From assembly GCA_902783355.1 (NCBI GenBank), contig CACZQQ010000217.1, forward strand, positions 1-5,415: a DNA stretch of 5,415 nt, written 5' to 3'. Origin of the DNA: an uncultured bacterium (lineage in GTDB: Bacteria > Verrucomicrobiota > Lentisphaeria > Oligosphaerales > Oligosphaeraceae). Positions 1 through 5,415 of this stretch are shown here, in pieces. Every line of letters begins with the position of its first letter. The stretch's first letter is position 1. Position numbers and translations under genes: made by a program. Under the pieces are notes generated by a model that ran no database searches, was not told the origin of the DNA, and saw nothing but the letters and a program-made list of their open reading frames with translations.

Positions 1-19
1 CTTGCGTAACCGCTGGCAA

Positions 20-64
20 GCGCCCGGCTTGTCCGCCGTAGCCTTGGCGAAGGCGGAAGGGCGC
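20..64. repeat. Compound GC-rich palindrome (REP-like element candidate)
   Basis: The outer arms GCGCCC (20-25) and GGGCGC (59-64) are complementary. Inside them TCCGCC (32-37) pairs with GGCGGA (52-57), and inside those GCC (41-43) mirrors GGC (46-48), with small mismatched positions between the layers. The result is a nested imperfect stem-loop. The same outer motif, GCGCCC...GGGCGC, recurs at 97-112. This architecture and the position between genes resemble short interspersed palindromic repeats of GC-rich bacterial genomes. Only one full copy is visible here, so its repeat status is inferred, not shown. Confidence 0.45.
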
Positions 65-96
65 GCAGCCTGCGGAAGGCCAATCCAGATCCCCCG

Positions 97-112
97 GCGC
101 CCGCAAGGGCGC
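97..112 (+). other. GCAA-tetraloop hairpin
   Basis: GCGCCC (97-102) and GGGCGC (107-112) are perfectly complementary around the loop GCAA, a GNRA-class tetraloop known to stabilise RNA hairpins. Read on the + strand the following bases are GACAGCATGC and then TTGTTTT about 11 bases later. This is not the immediate U-tract of an intrinsic terminator, although a weak terminator for an upstream gene cannot be excluded. It may be structure in the leader RNA of the downstream glycosidase gene or part of the neighbouring repeat. Confidence 0.4.
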
Positions 113-171
113 GACAGCATGCTTGTTTTACCTCCCCTCGTGGGGAACAGAGCCAATCAAAAAAACTAATC

Positions 172-1275
172 ATGAGCACACCACAATGGAGCCTCGCGAA
201 AGCGAAGGAATGGCATGAGAAGACCCCGTGGCTGAGGGGCTGCAACTACCTCCCCGCCGACTGCTGCAACCGCATCGCCTTCTGGCAGGAGCTGGATTTC
301 GAACAGCATCTGGCGACCATGGACCGCGAACTGGCCCTCATGGCCTCCATCGGCTTCAACTCCATCCGCGTCATCCTGGAGTTCGTCGTCTGGGACCAGC
401 AGCACGACGGCTTCATGCAGCGCTTCGAGCGCGTCCTCCAGACGGCCGCGAAGCACGGCATCGGCCTGATGGTCTGCTTCGGCAACGACTGCGTCATGCC
501 GAAGGACGACACGGAATACCGCCCGCCCGCGCCTGGCCCGCAGCACTGCGACTGGGGCTACCACGGCGGCCAGAAGCACAAGCACCGCCCGCTGCCCCCC
601 GGCGTGGCCGGATACAACCCCTTCCTGGACGAGCCGGCGACCGCCGAACGCGTCTATGCCATGGTCCGCGAAATCATGGCCAAATACGCCGCCGACCCGC
701 GGATCGTGGTGTGGGACCTCTTCAACGAGCCGGGCAACGCGAACCGCGGCGAGATCACGCTGCCGCATCTCAAGCAGTTCTTCGCGGAGGCCCGCAAGCA
801 GGAGACGCTCCAGCCGGTCACCACGGGCGTCTGGGGATGGGCGGCGAAGCGCACCTACGCGGCCACGGAGGCCTTCGCGCTGGAGAACTCCGACGTCATC
901 TCCTATCATAACTATCTGCCCTACCAGGCCAATATCGACCAGATCATCGAACTGCGCAAGTTCGGGCGGCCGCTGCTGAACACGGAATGGCTCTGCCGCT
1001 GCAACCAGAACACCATCCAGGAGCTCTTCCCGCTCTTCTGCCTGGAGAAGATCGGCTGCTGGAACTGGGGCTTCGTCGCGGGCCTTTCGCAGACCTACGA
1101 ACCCTACGAGGCCTATTTCGACCTCTGGAACCGCGACAGGGCGTCCATCGCCCATTTCGACTTCACAAAGTGGTTCCACGACCTCTTCCGGCCTAGCCTG
1201 CAGCCCTACGACCCCGAAGAGATCGAGCTCATCCGCCGCTACACCAAGCTGGCGGACGGCATGGCGACCCCCTGA
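172..1275 (+). CDS. Cytoplasmic clan GH-A (GH5-like) glycoside hydrolase
   Basis: This is a 367-residue retaining glycosidase of the (beta/alpha)8 clan GH-A type, resembling proteins usually named cellulase-family glycosyl hydrolase or 1,4-beta-xylanase. The strand-4 motif WDLFNEPGN gives the acid/base Glu186, and LLNTEW gives the nucleophile Glu272. Other clan landmarks are Arg66 in NSIRV, His246 in SYHNY and Trp297/Trp299 in GCWNWG. The C-terminal WFHDLFRP (334-341) followed by PYDPEEIELIRR is typical of this subgroup. The start is polar and has no signal peptide or lipobox, so the enzyme should act in the cytosol, probably on imported oligosaccharides or glycosides. Residues 115-150 form a Pro/His/Gly-rich loop that may shape the substrate site. 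There are ten cysteines, consistent with a reducing compartment. The ATG at 172 lacks a Shine-Dalgarno but follows an A-rich tract. The true substrate cannot be read from the sequence. Confidence 0.88.
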   Translation: MSTPQWSLAKAKEWHEKTPWLRGCNYLPADCCNRIAFWQELDFEQHLATMDRELALMASIGFNSIRVILEFVVWDQQHDGFMQRFERVLQTAAKHGIGLMVCFGNDCVMPKDDTEYRPPAPGPQHCDWGYHGGQKHKHRPLPPGVAGYNPFLDEPATAERVYAMVREIMAKYAADPRIVVWDLFNEPGNANRGEITLPHLKQFFAEARKQETLQPVTTGVWGWAAKRTYAATEAFALENSDVISYHNYLPYQANIDQIIELRKFGRPLLNTEWLCRCNQNTIQELFPLFCLEKIGCWNWGFVAGLSQTYEPYEAYFDLWNRDRASIAHFDFTKWFHDLFRPSLQPYDPEEIELIRRYTKLADGMATP

Positions 1276-1295
1276 CCCCTGCGCCTCCCACGCCC

Positions 1296-2204
1296 ATGCT
1301 TCTCCTCAAAGGCCTCCTCTACATGTGCCTCCTCGGCATCAGCTGGACCATCTACGGCTATGTCGCGGGAAAGGCGCCGAAAATCGGCATCCCCATGGCC
1401 ACGCTGCTGCTGGGCAACGCGGTGGTCGCCCTGCTGGTCTTCGCCTGCGTCTGCTGGCGGGCAGGCCTGCCGCCGGCCGGCGCCCCGGTGGCCGCCACCG
1501 CCGCCCTGCTGGTCCTCTGCGGCCTCTTCAACTTCTTCCAGCTGGACATCATGGCCGTCGCCATGGCCCGCGGCCCCAACGGCCTGATCTGGGCGCTGAT
1601 CCAATCGGCCCTGGTCTTCCCCTTCCTGGTCGGCGTCCTCTTCTTCGGCTCCCGCGTGACCGTCCTGAACAGCCTCGGCGTGCTGGCGGTGCTGGCGGGC
1701 ATCCTCCTGCAGGGACGGCGCAAGGGCGAATCGCTGAACGGCAGATGGCTCCTGCCCGCCCTGCTGGCGTTTGTGGTGACGGGCGTGACGCAGGTGACAT
1801 CGAACATGCCTTCGTATCTCGCTGGCGCTGAATCCATTGAAAGCTGCTGGAGATCGCTCTACTTCACCTTGGGGCTGGGCGGCGGCATGCTGTTGAAGAA
1901 CCTGCTGTGGGAACACGGCAGCCACCGGCGGCAGACCTGGGCGCATCTGGCCCATGGCCGCACATGGAGGTATGCCATCGCCCTGGGCGTCGTCGACATC
2001 CTCGGCTCGCTCTTCGTGCTCTACCGCGGCATGGACGCCCTGGCGCAGGCGGGCGTCGGCGCCATCGCCTATCCCGTGGCGGTCGCCGCCTCCATCATCT
2101 CCTTTGAACTCTATGCGCTGGTCTGCCTGCGCGAAAAGCGCAGCGGCACCCAGCGGCTGGCGCTCCTGCTGCTGCTGCTCGGCGCCGTCTTCCTCTCCTG
2201 CTGA
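1296..2204 (+). CDS. DMT-superfamily (EamA-type) transporter
   Basis: A 302-residue, very hydrophobic protein with about ten predicted helices (roughly 3-24, 31-53, 64-89, 95-117, 121-139, 150-169, 184-203, 224-246, 250-277, 286-301), the usual size and two-fold layout of drug/metabolite transporters. The first half contains GPNGLIWALIQSALVFP (93-109), followed by a helix ending in GILLQGRRKG. The second half repeats the pattern with AGVGAIAYPVAVAASI (252-267) and a basic CLREKRSG turn before the last helix. Such proteins move small solutes (sugars, amino acids, purines, metabolites) across the inner membrane. The gene starts 20 bases after the glycosidase stop with no Shine-Dalgarno, so it is probably co-transcribed with it. 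By context it could carry the glycosidase's substrate or product; that is inference only. Met10 is an alternative start, but it would remove half of helix 1. Confidence 0.82.
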   Translation: MLLLKGLLYMCLLGISWTIYGYVAGKAPKIGIPMATLLLGNAVVALLVFACVCWRAGLPPAGAPVAATAALLVLCGLFNFFQLDIMAVAMARGPNGLIWALIQSALVFPFLVGVLFFGSRVTVLNSLGVLAVLAGILLQGRRKGESLNGRWLLPALLAFVVTGVTQVTSNMPSYLAGAESIESCWRSLYFTLGLGGGMLLKNLLWEHGSHRRQTWAHLAHGRTWRYAIALGVVDILGSLFVLYRGMDALAQAGVGAIAYPVAVAASIISFELYALVCLREKRSGTQRLALLLLLLGAVFLSC

Positions 2205-2249
2205 CGGTTCGCCCAATACCGTCGGCCTGCCCTATTCCCCCAGATAGGG
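2205..2249. other. Convergent junction with a short hairpin
   Basis: The + strand transporter ends at 2204 and the - strand S-component-like gene ends at 2232, leaving only 27 bases between convergent stops. CCCTAT (2230-2235) and ATAGGG (2244-2249) form a 6-bp stem with an 8-base loop that includes the TAG stop of the - strand gene. An outer GGC (2224-2226)/GCC (2255-2257) could add to it. There is no T-tract on either side, so it is not a standard intrinsic terminator. It might slow or terminate one of the convergent transcripts, or be fortuitous. Confidence 0.25.
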
Positions 2250-2768
2250 TTCGAAGCCGAGCTCCTCCTGCATGAGGATGGCGAGGGGGATTCCCAATAT
2301 AATAGGAAAGAAGAAGGTGTTGCCGATCACGGTGCAGGCGAAGAAGGCGGCGTCGACATCCGGATAGGCGCAGGCGACGGCGGGCGTGATGATGGCGGCC
2401 TCCAGCAGGGCGGAGCAGAGGAGCGTGCCCGTGTGGAAGAGGAGGTCGCGGCAGGTCCGCAGGGCGAAGGGATGGCGCCCGTAGCGTTTCCACAGATACC
2501 ATATCACGCACGGCCCGAAGAAGTTGGCGGCGAATCCGGCAAGGGAGGACCAGCGCAGGGCGTCGCCGATGGCGTCGGCAATCGTGTTGCCGCAGGCGGA
2601 GGCGAACCAGCCGACGGGGCCGAAGAAGACGCCGTAGATGGGGCCCAGCGCGGTCACGGGGCGCACGTCGGTGAAGCCCGGAATCAGCGTCATGACCCTG
2701 AAGGGCATGGCGAAGACCAGATAGACGGCGAGCAGCAGGAGGAAAAGGCGTATGGGATGCTTCTTCAT
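2232..2768 (-). CDS. Putative ECF-transporter S-component-like membrane protein
   Basis: A 178-residue hydrophobic protein with about five to six helices (near 7-27, 36-54, 56-72, 77-93, 110-133, 138-166), the size expected of substrate-binding S components of energy-coupling-factor transporters. After helix 1 comes an extracytoplasmic-looking loop, IPGFTDVRPVTALGPIYG (29-46), leading into FFGPVGWFASACGN (48-61). A Pro/Gly-rich RP...GP.YG..FGP.G pattern followed by GN.I.D is familiar from QueT-like and related S components. No substrate can be assigned, and no ECF module (EcfA/A'/T) lies in the window, so it would have to use a shared module encoded elsewhere. Its ATG overlaps the upstream DMT gene's stop (ATGA, 2765-2768) and has its own Shine-Dalgarno, which indicates translational coupling. 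It could instead be an unassigned small membrane protein. Confidence 0.6.
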   Translation of the reverse strand: MKKHPIRLFLLLLAVYLVFAMPFRVMTLIPGFTDVRPVTALGPIYGVFFGPVGWFASACGNTIADAIGDALRWSSLAGFAANFFGPCVIWYLWKRYGRHPFALRTCRDLLFHTGTLLCSALLEAAIITPAVACAYPDVDAAFFACTVIGNTFFFPIILGIPLAILMQEELGFEPYLGE

Positions 2769-3694
2769 GCGCTTCCCTCCCGCCCGATCTCTTCATGCCT
2801 CTCTCGCTTCCCCTTGAAGTCGATGATTTCGGCCAGGCTGCCGATGAAGACGAACGCCATGCCCAGCAGAATCATCGGCGTGATTTTCACGTGCCCTACC
2901 AGATCGGCAGGCAAGAACGTGCCCCAAATGATGGAGAAGATGATTTCCAGCGAATAGACGATGGTCGCATTGGCCGCCGTGACATGCTTCAGCGCAAATG
3001 TGTTCAGCACCTGTGCAATGGCGACGATGAAATAGGAGTAGATGGCCCATGAGGCCACCAGCGTGCGCGAGAACGGCAGCCCGAAGAAGAGGCGGCTGTC
3101 CTCGCAAAGCCAGCCGCCCAGCGAGAGGATGCCCGCAAAGAGCTCCAGAAAGCAGGCGATGGCGATGGGATCGTGGCGTTTCACCATGTCGGTCAAAATG
3201 ACGATGAGAATGGCGCGCAGGAGGCAGCCGCCCCCCATCAGCGCCAGGCCGGGCAGCTGTTCGCCGTGCAGCGACGGCCCCATGGCCAGGACAATGCCCA
3301 CCGTGACAAGCGCAATGGAAAGCCACGTCCCCGGACTGACGTGCCGACGCATGGTCAGAAGCGCGACCGGCAGGACGACGATGGTCATGCTGATGGTGAA
3401 GGCCCCCGTCGTCACATCGAAGAACTTCAGGCCATATAAATACATTGTATTGTACATAGCGCTCAAGGCCGCCATGAGAAGGCAGCCTAAAAGCAGGGGG
3501 CCGCCGACCTGCCGCATCGACGTGCAGATGCGGCGCCAGAAGGCGGCCAGCAGCAGCAGGCCGCCCGCATACGAAGTCACGCACGAGGTCGCGAAGAGCG
3601 GGATGCCCTTGGGAATGCAGGCGTAGAGGATGACCTCCGCGGACCAGTAGAGGGTCACGCAGACAAGGCATAGATTGGCCTGAAGCCTATTCAT
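2765..3694 (-). CDS. DMT-superfamily (EamA-type) transporter
   Basis: A 309-residue inner-membrane protein with about ten helices arranged as two EamA-like halves. The first half has SAMYNTMYLYGLKFFDVTTGAF (78-99) and then a helix pair ending near GIVLAMGP. The second has AQVLNTFALKHVTAANAT (227-244), then IVYSLEIIFSIIWGTFL (245-261), the usual position of the conserved S-L-E-P turn; here the proline is replaced by Ile. A charged cytoplasmic tail (DFKGKRERHEE...) follows the last helix. Members export or import amino acids and other small metabolites; the substrate here is unknown. The protein is clearly different from the other DMT protein at 1296-2204, so the two are not a recent duplication. 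The start has no Shine-Dalgarno but follows an AT-rich promoter candidate. The stop overlaps the next gene's ATG, implying coupled expression with the S-component-like protein. Confidence 0.83.
   Translation of the reverse strand: MNRLQANLCLVCVTLYWSAEVILYACIPKGIPLFATSCVTSYAGGLLLLAAFWRRICTSMRQVGGPLLLGCLLMAALSAMYNTMYLYGLKFFDVTTGAFTISMTIVVLPVALLTMRRHVSPGTWLSIALVTVGIVLAMGPSLHGEQLPGLALMGGGCLLRAILIVILTDMVKRHDPIAIACFLELFAGILSLGGWLCEDSRLFFGLPFSRTLVASWAIYSYFIVAIAQVLNTFALKHVTAANATIVYSLEIIFSIIWGTFLPADLVGHVKITPMILLGMAFVFIGSLAEIIDFKGKRERHEEIGREGSA
2775..2781 (-). promoter_or_regulatory. Strong Shine-Dalgarno for the S-component-like gene
   Basis: On the - strand GGGAGGG is followed by six bases (AAGCGC) and then ATG at 2768. 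It lies inside the end of the upstream DMT coding sequence and fixes the start of the 178-residue protein despite the 4-base overlap. Confidence 0.65.
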
Positions 3695-3714
3695 AACTTA
3701 TTGCCGTGCAATAT

Positions 3715-3742
3715 ATTATATATTACCATAGGAGATTGTCGC
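3715..3742 (-). promoter_or_regulatory. Candidate sigma70-type promoter before the second DMT gene
   Basis: On the - strand a perfect -10 box TATAAT (3720-3715) follows a partial -35 GCGACA (3742-3737, 4 of 6 matches to TTGACA) at a 16-base spacing. It sits in a 28-base gap that is conspicuously AT-rich in an otherwise GC-rich window. Transcription would begin near 3708, giving a leader of about 14 bases before ATG 3694. The -35 falls inside the 3' end of the usp gene. This would let the DMT/S-component pair be expressed independently of the ATPase genes. AT-rich sequence makes chance TATAAT matches easier, so confidence is modest. Confidence 0.4.
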
Positions 3743-4229
3743 GGCGTGCTTCGGGGATGAAGAAGACGGGGCATTCCGCCAGCTCCAGCAGGAGGCGCCG
3801 CTCGTTGGTCGAGAAGTTCTTCTCCTCCGAACTGAAGCGGCAGCCGCCCAGGATGATGCCCTTCACGGCCGTCTCGCGCGCATGCCTGAGCAGGGCGGTA
3901 TGGAAGGCGCCGCGCAGGATGGTCGTCTCGACCTCCAGCTCGCAGGCGGCCGCCAGGTTCTCCACGCGCAGCAGGTAGCTCTGCGCCTTGACCTCCAGCT
4001 CCTCCTCCAGGCTGGCGCGCTCCTCGCTGACGAAATAGTGCAGCTTGAGGAGGTAGTCCATCTGGGCGGTGTCGATGGGATAGGCGGCCTCCAGGCGGCA
4101 GCCGGTCTTGTGGGCGAGGCGGAGGGCGAACTCGACCGCGCGCTCCGAGGCCTCGGAGCCGTCCACGACCACGAGCAACTTGTCCATGAACTCCTCGTCG
4201 CGCCAGGCCATCATCTGCTTGTCGTTCAT
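3723..4229 (-). CDS. Universal stress protein (UspA-fold) family protein
   Basis: A 168-residue protein with one Usp domain (about 16-158). It opens with the typical strand-1/helix-1 segment DKLLVVVDGSEASERAVEFA (16-35), has a long charged helix in the middle (67-92), and ends with strand-4 GIILGGC (124-130) and AECPVFFIPE (151-160), matching the usual ...CPVLVV end. ATP-binding members carry G-2x-G-9x-G-S/T after strand 4. Here that stretch reads GGCRFSSEEKNFSTNERR, without the expected later glycine, so ATP binding may be lost, as in UspA-type members. It starts inside the subunit D stop codon (ATGA, 4226-4229) behind AGGAGG, so it is translated with the ATPase genes. This suggests a role in controlling or stabilising the enzyme under energy or ion stress, which is inference. 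A start at Met15 would trim a non-conserved tail, but the ribosome site favours the upstream ATG. Confidence 0.82.
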   Translation of the reverse strand: MNDKQMMAWRDEEFMDKLLVVVDGSEASERAVEFALRLAHKTGCRLEAAYPIDTAQMDYLLKLHYFVSEERASLEEELEVKAQSYLLRVENLAAACELEVETTILRGAFHTALLRHARETAVKGIILGGCRFSSEEKNFSTNERRLLLELAECPVFFIPEARRDNLLW

Positions 4230-4909
4230 GGGGTCTCCTCCTGCGGGTTGCTGTGGTTGGACTCTTGGGGCGCGGCGGACGCCGCGTTGGCGGCCTCCAG
4301 GCGCTTCTTGATCATCTTGTTGGTGAAGAATGCGTCCAGCTCGCGGGACTCGAGGCTCTCGCCGATGTAGCGGAGGGTCTCCTTGTAGTCGGGGATGAAG
4401 AGATGCTCCAGGGCGTTGACGCGCCGCTGCGTCTTCTTCAGTTCGCGGGCGAGGACGATGACAGTGGTCTCCAGCTCGGCCAGCCGCGTCACGACCTGAA
4501 GCATCTCAAGGAAGTGCTGCTGCGTCTGGTCGATGAGGGAGTCAGTGGCGGCGAAGCCGTATTGGGAGTGGAACTGGGCGGGCTGGACCTGGATGGTCGG
4601 CATCCGGAAGCCGGCGACGACGTGGGTGGAGAGGGTCACGCGGTGGTCGTAGTGCAGCCCCGTCGCCACGTTGCGCGTGTGGAAGTAGCCGTTCTGGGCG
4701 ATGGCGCGCCGCAACGTGGCGTAGGCGCGGTCCCGCTTGGCGGCCATCTCCTGCCGGACGGCTTTCACGCTCTCCAGCAGGCGCATCAGCTCCATCACGA
4801 GGATCTCGCGCTTCTGCTCCAGGAGATTGAAGCCCTCGGTGGCCATCTCCAGGTCCCGCCGCAGGTTCAGCTGGACGCTCTTGGTTGGTGCGACATTCAG
4901 GCGGGCCAT
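4226..4909 (-). CDS. atpD: V/A-type ATPase subunit D (central stalk)
   Basis: Subunit D (also called NtpD) is the coiled-coil rotor shaft that passes through the A3B3 head and couples ATP hydrolysis or synthesis to ion movement through the membrane ring. The 227-residue product has the family layout: an N-terminal long helix (about 1-72) beginning ARLNVAPTKSVQLNLRRDLE, a middle segment of strands and loops (about 73-122), and a C-terminal long helix (about 125-205) containing the family hallmark KKTQRRVNALEHLFIP (158-173). A polar, probably disordered tail (206-227, rich in Ala, Asn, Gln, Glu) follows. The gene begins two bases after the subunit B stop and has no close Shine-Dalgarno, so translation is probably coupled to B. 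It overlaps usp at its 3' end. Length is within the normal range and no damage is seen. Confidence 0.95.
   Translation of the reverse strand: MARLNVAPTKSVQLNLRRDLEMATEGFNLLEQKREILVMELMRLLESVKAVRQEMAAKRDRAYATLRRAIAQNGYFHTRNVATGLHYDHRVTLSTHVVAGFRMPTIQVQPAQFHSQYGFAATDSLIDQTQQHFLEMLQVVTRLAELETTVIVLARELKKTQRRVNALEHLFIPDYKETLRYIGESLESRELDAFFTNKMIKKRLEAANAASAAPQESNHSNPQEETP
4237..4242 (-). promoter_or_regulatory. Consensus Shine-Dalgarno for the usp gene
   Basis: AGGAGG on the - strand (4242-4237) lies seven bases before ATG 4229, inside the final codons of the ATPase subunit D gene. It is the best ribosome site in the window and decides the usp start in favour of the longer 168-residue form. Confidence 0.75.
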
Positions 4910-4911
4910 GG

Positions 4912-5415
4912 TCAGTCGTAGTACTGCTTGAGCTCCTCTTCGGAGACGCGGAGCAGCTCCGCGCGCGGCAGGATCTTGAGGGCCTTCCAGCCCAGCTCCA
5001 GCGTCTGCTCGATGGAGCGGTCCTCAAACTCGCCCTGCGCGATGACGCTCTGCTCGAAGGCCTCGCCGAACTTCATGTAGAGCTGGTCCACGGGGGAGAG
5101 CTCCTCGTTGCCGATGACCGCCGCCAACGACCGGATGTCCTTCACCTTCGAGTAGGCCGCGAAGAGCTGCGAGGCCACATGCGGGTGGTCGGCGCGCGTG
5201 CGCCCCTCCCCGATGCCGTCCTTCATGAGGCGCGAGAGGGAGGGCAGGCCCGCGACGGGCGGGTAGATGCCGCGCTGGTGCATCTCGCGGTCCAGCACGA
5301 TCTGCCCCTCGGTGATGTAGCCCGTCAGATCGGGGACGGGATGCGAGATGTCGTCGGAGGGCATGGTGAGGATGGGCATCTGCGTGATGGAGCCGCCGCC
5401 GGAGCTGAGGCGGCC
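4912..5415 (-). CDS. atpB: V/A-type ATPase subunit B, C-terminal part (5' end outside window)
   Basis: The frame stays open to the window edge, so this is the last 167 residues of a protein normally around 430-460 long. Reading starts [20 protein letters not shown], then [39 protein letters not shown] and [18 protein letters not shown], all hallmark segments of the non-catalytic B subunit (NtpB) of V/A-type ATPases. It ends in ELKQYYD, the usual B-type C-terminus. The B subunit alternates with catalytic subunit A in the head hexamer and contributes to the nucleotide sites at the A/B interfaces. The N-terminal barrel and most of the nucleotide-binding domain lie outside. The internal ATG at 5379 is not the true start, because conserved family sequence continues upstream of it. 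Subunit A is expected just upstream, by analogy with other bacterial operons. Confidence 0.95.
   Translation of the reverse strand, partial: GRLSSGGGSITQMPILTMPSDDISHPVPDLTGYITEGQIVLDREMHQRGIYPPVAGLPSLSRLMKDGIGEGRTRADHPHVASQLFAAYSKVKDIRSLAAVIGNEELSPVDQLYMKFGEAFEQSVIAQGEFEDRSIEQTLELGWKALKILPRAELLRVSEEELKQYYD

Larger units (their letters stand above)
1..171. other. Structured non-coding leader upstream of the glycosidase gene
   Basis: No convincing gene lies here. The stretch is a succession of short GC-rich inverted repeats: CTTGC/GCAAG at 1-5 and 16-20, which competes with CAAGC/GCTTG at 17-21 and 27-31; a compound palindrome at 20-64; GCCT/AGGC at 68-71 and 77-80; a GCAA-capped hairpin at 97-112; and TCCCC/GGGGA at 133-137 and 142-146. 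The last 20 bases turn A-rich (CAAAAAAAC around 159-166) just before the start codon at 172, and no Shine-Dalgarno is present. It could hold the 3' end or terminator region of an upstream transcript, a dispersed repeat, and the promoter/leader of the + strand operon. No convincing -35/-10 pair was found. Confidence 0.6.

Noticed and set aside
133..146. TCCCC-TCGT-GGGGA hairpin as an intrinsic terminator
   Set aside because: No T-tract follows it on either strand; on the + strand it is followed by ACAGAGCC and an A-run.
2..169. Open + strand frame running from the left edge to a TAA just before the glycosidase
   Set aside because: It could be the tail of an upstream gene, but it runs through the nested palindromes and has no recognisable domain. 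GC-rich sequence stays open by chance over this length.
166..1179. Long antisense open frame over the glycosidase gene
   Set aside because: Its product is a low-complexity Val/Ala/Arg/Glu-rich string with no family motif. It mirrors the GC-rich codon pattern of the real gene, which has catalytic motifs.
1239..2216. Long antisense open frame (325 codons) over the first DMT gene
   Set aside because: The product is Gln/Glu/Gly-rich and domain-free. The + strand frame encodes a coherent ten-helix protein, so this is a shadow.
1296..3694. The two DMT genes as halves of an inverted duplication
   Set aside because: Their protein sequences share only the general family layout with no extended identity, so a recent duplication is not supported.
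4253..4921. Plus-strand open frame opposite ATPase subunit D
   Set aside because: Subunit D is unmistakable on the other strand; the + strand product is a Leu/Val/Gly-rich artefact.
1..5415. CRISPR array, tRNA, rRNA, insertion sequence or attachment site
   Set aside because: No regularly spaced direct repeats, cloverleaf-like sequence, transposase or integrase motifs were seen.

Overview
The window is GC-rich bacterial chromosome. Two gene groups face each other: a + strand pair on the left and a longer - strand block on the right, with their 3' ends meeting near 2205-2231. Coding is dense: several junctions overlap by 4 bases (ATGA) and the only longer gap is the first 171 bases. The right end carries subunits B and D of a V/A-type (rotary) ATPase. 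Together with the high GC, the cytosolic GH5-like glycosidase and the mixed presence and absence of Shine-Dalgarno sites, this fits an anaerobic bacterium of the PVC group (Lentisphaerota/Kiritimatiellota/Verrucomicrobiota). That placement is an inference from gene content, not something the sequence proves.

Left, + strand: a non-coding leader (1-171) contains a run of short GC-rich inverted repeats, including one compound palindrome (20-64), and ends in an A-rich stretch just before the first start codon. Next comes a cytoplasmic clan GH-A glycoside hydrolase (172-1275), with both catalytic glutamates recognisable. After 20 bases follows a ten-helix DMT/EamA-type transporter (1296-2204). The pair probably forms a small operon in which an intracellular glycosidase works alongside a small-solute transporter.

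Right, - strand, read from 5415 down to 2232: the C-terminal third of V-type ATPase subunit B (cut by the window edge); complete subunit D (2-base gap); a universal-stress-protein (UspA-fold) gene overlapping the D stop by 4 bases, with a strong Shine-Dalgarno; a 28-base AT-rich gap holding a good promoter candidate; a second DMT/EamA transporter; and, overlapping it by 4 bases, a small multi-helix membrane protein resembling an S-component of an ECF vitamin/micronutrient transporter. B, D and usp look like one translationally coupled unit. The transporter pair may be read through from it or expressed from its own promoter.

The points most worth following up are the Usp-like gene fused into the ATPase operon with an apparently degenerate nucleotide-binding loop, the coupled DMT plus S-component pair, and the structured leader before the glycosidase. 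No mobile element, CRISPR array, tRNA or rRNA is visible, and I see no clear-cut new defence or biosynthetic system.
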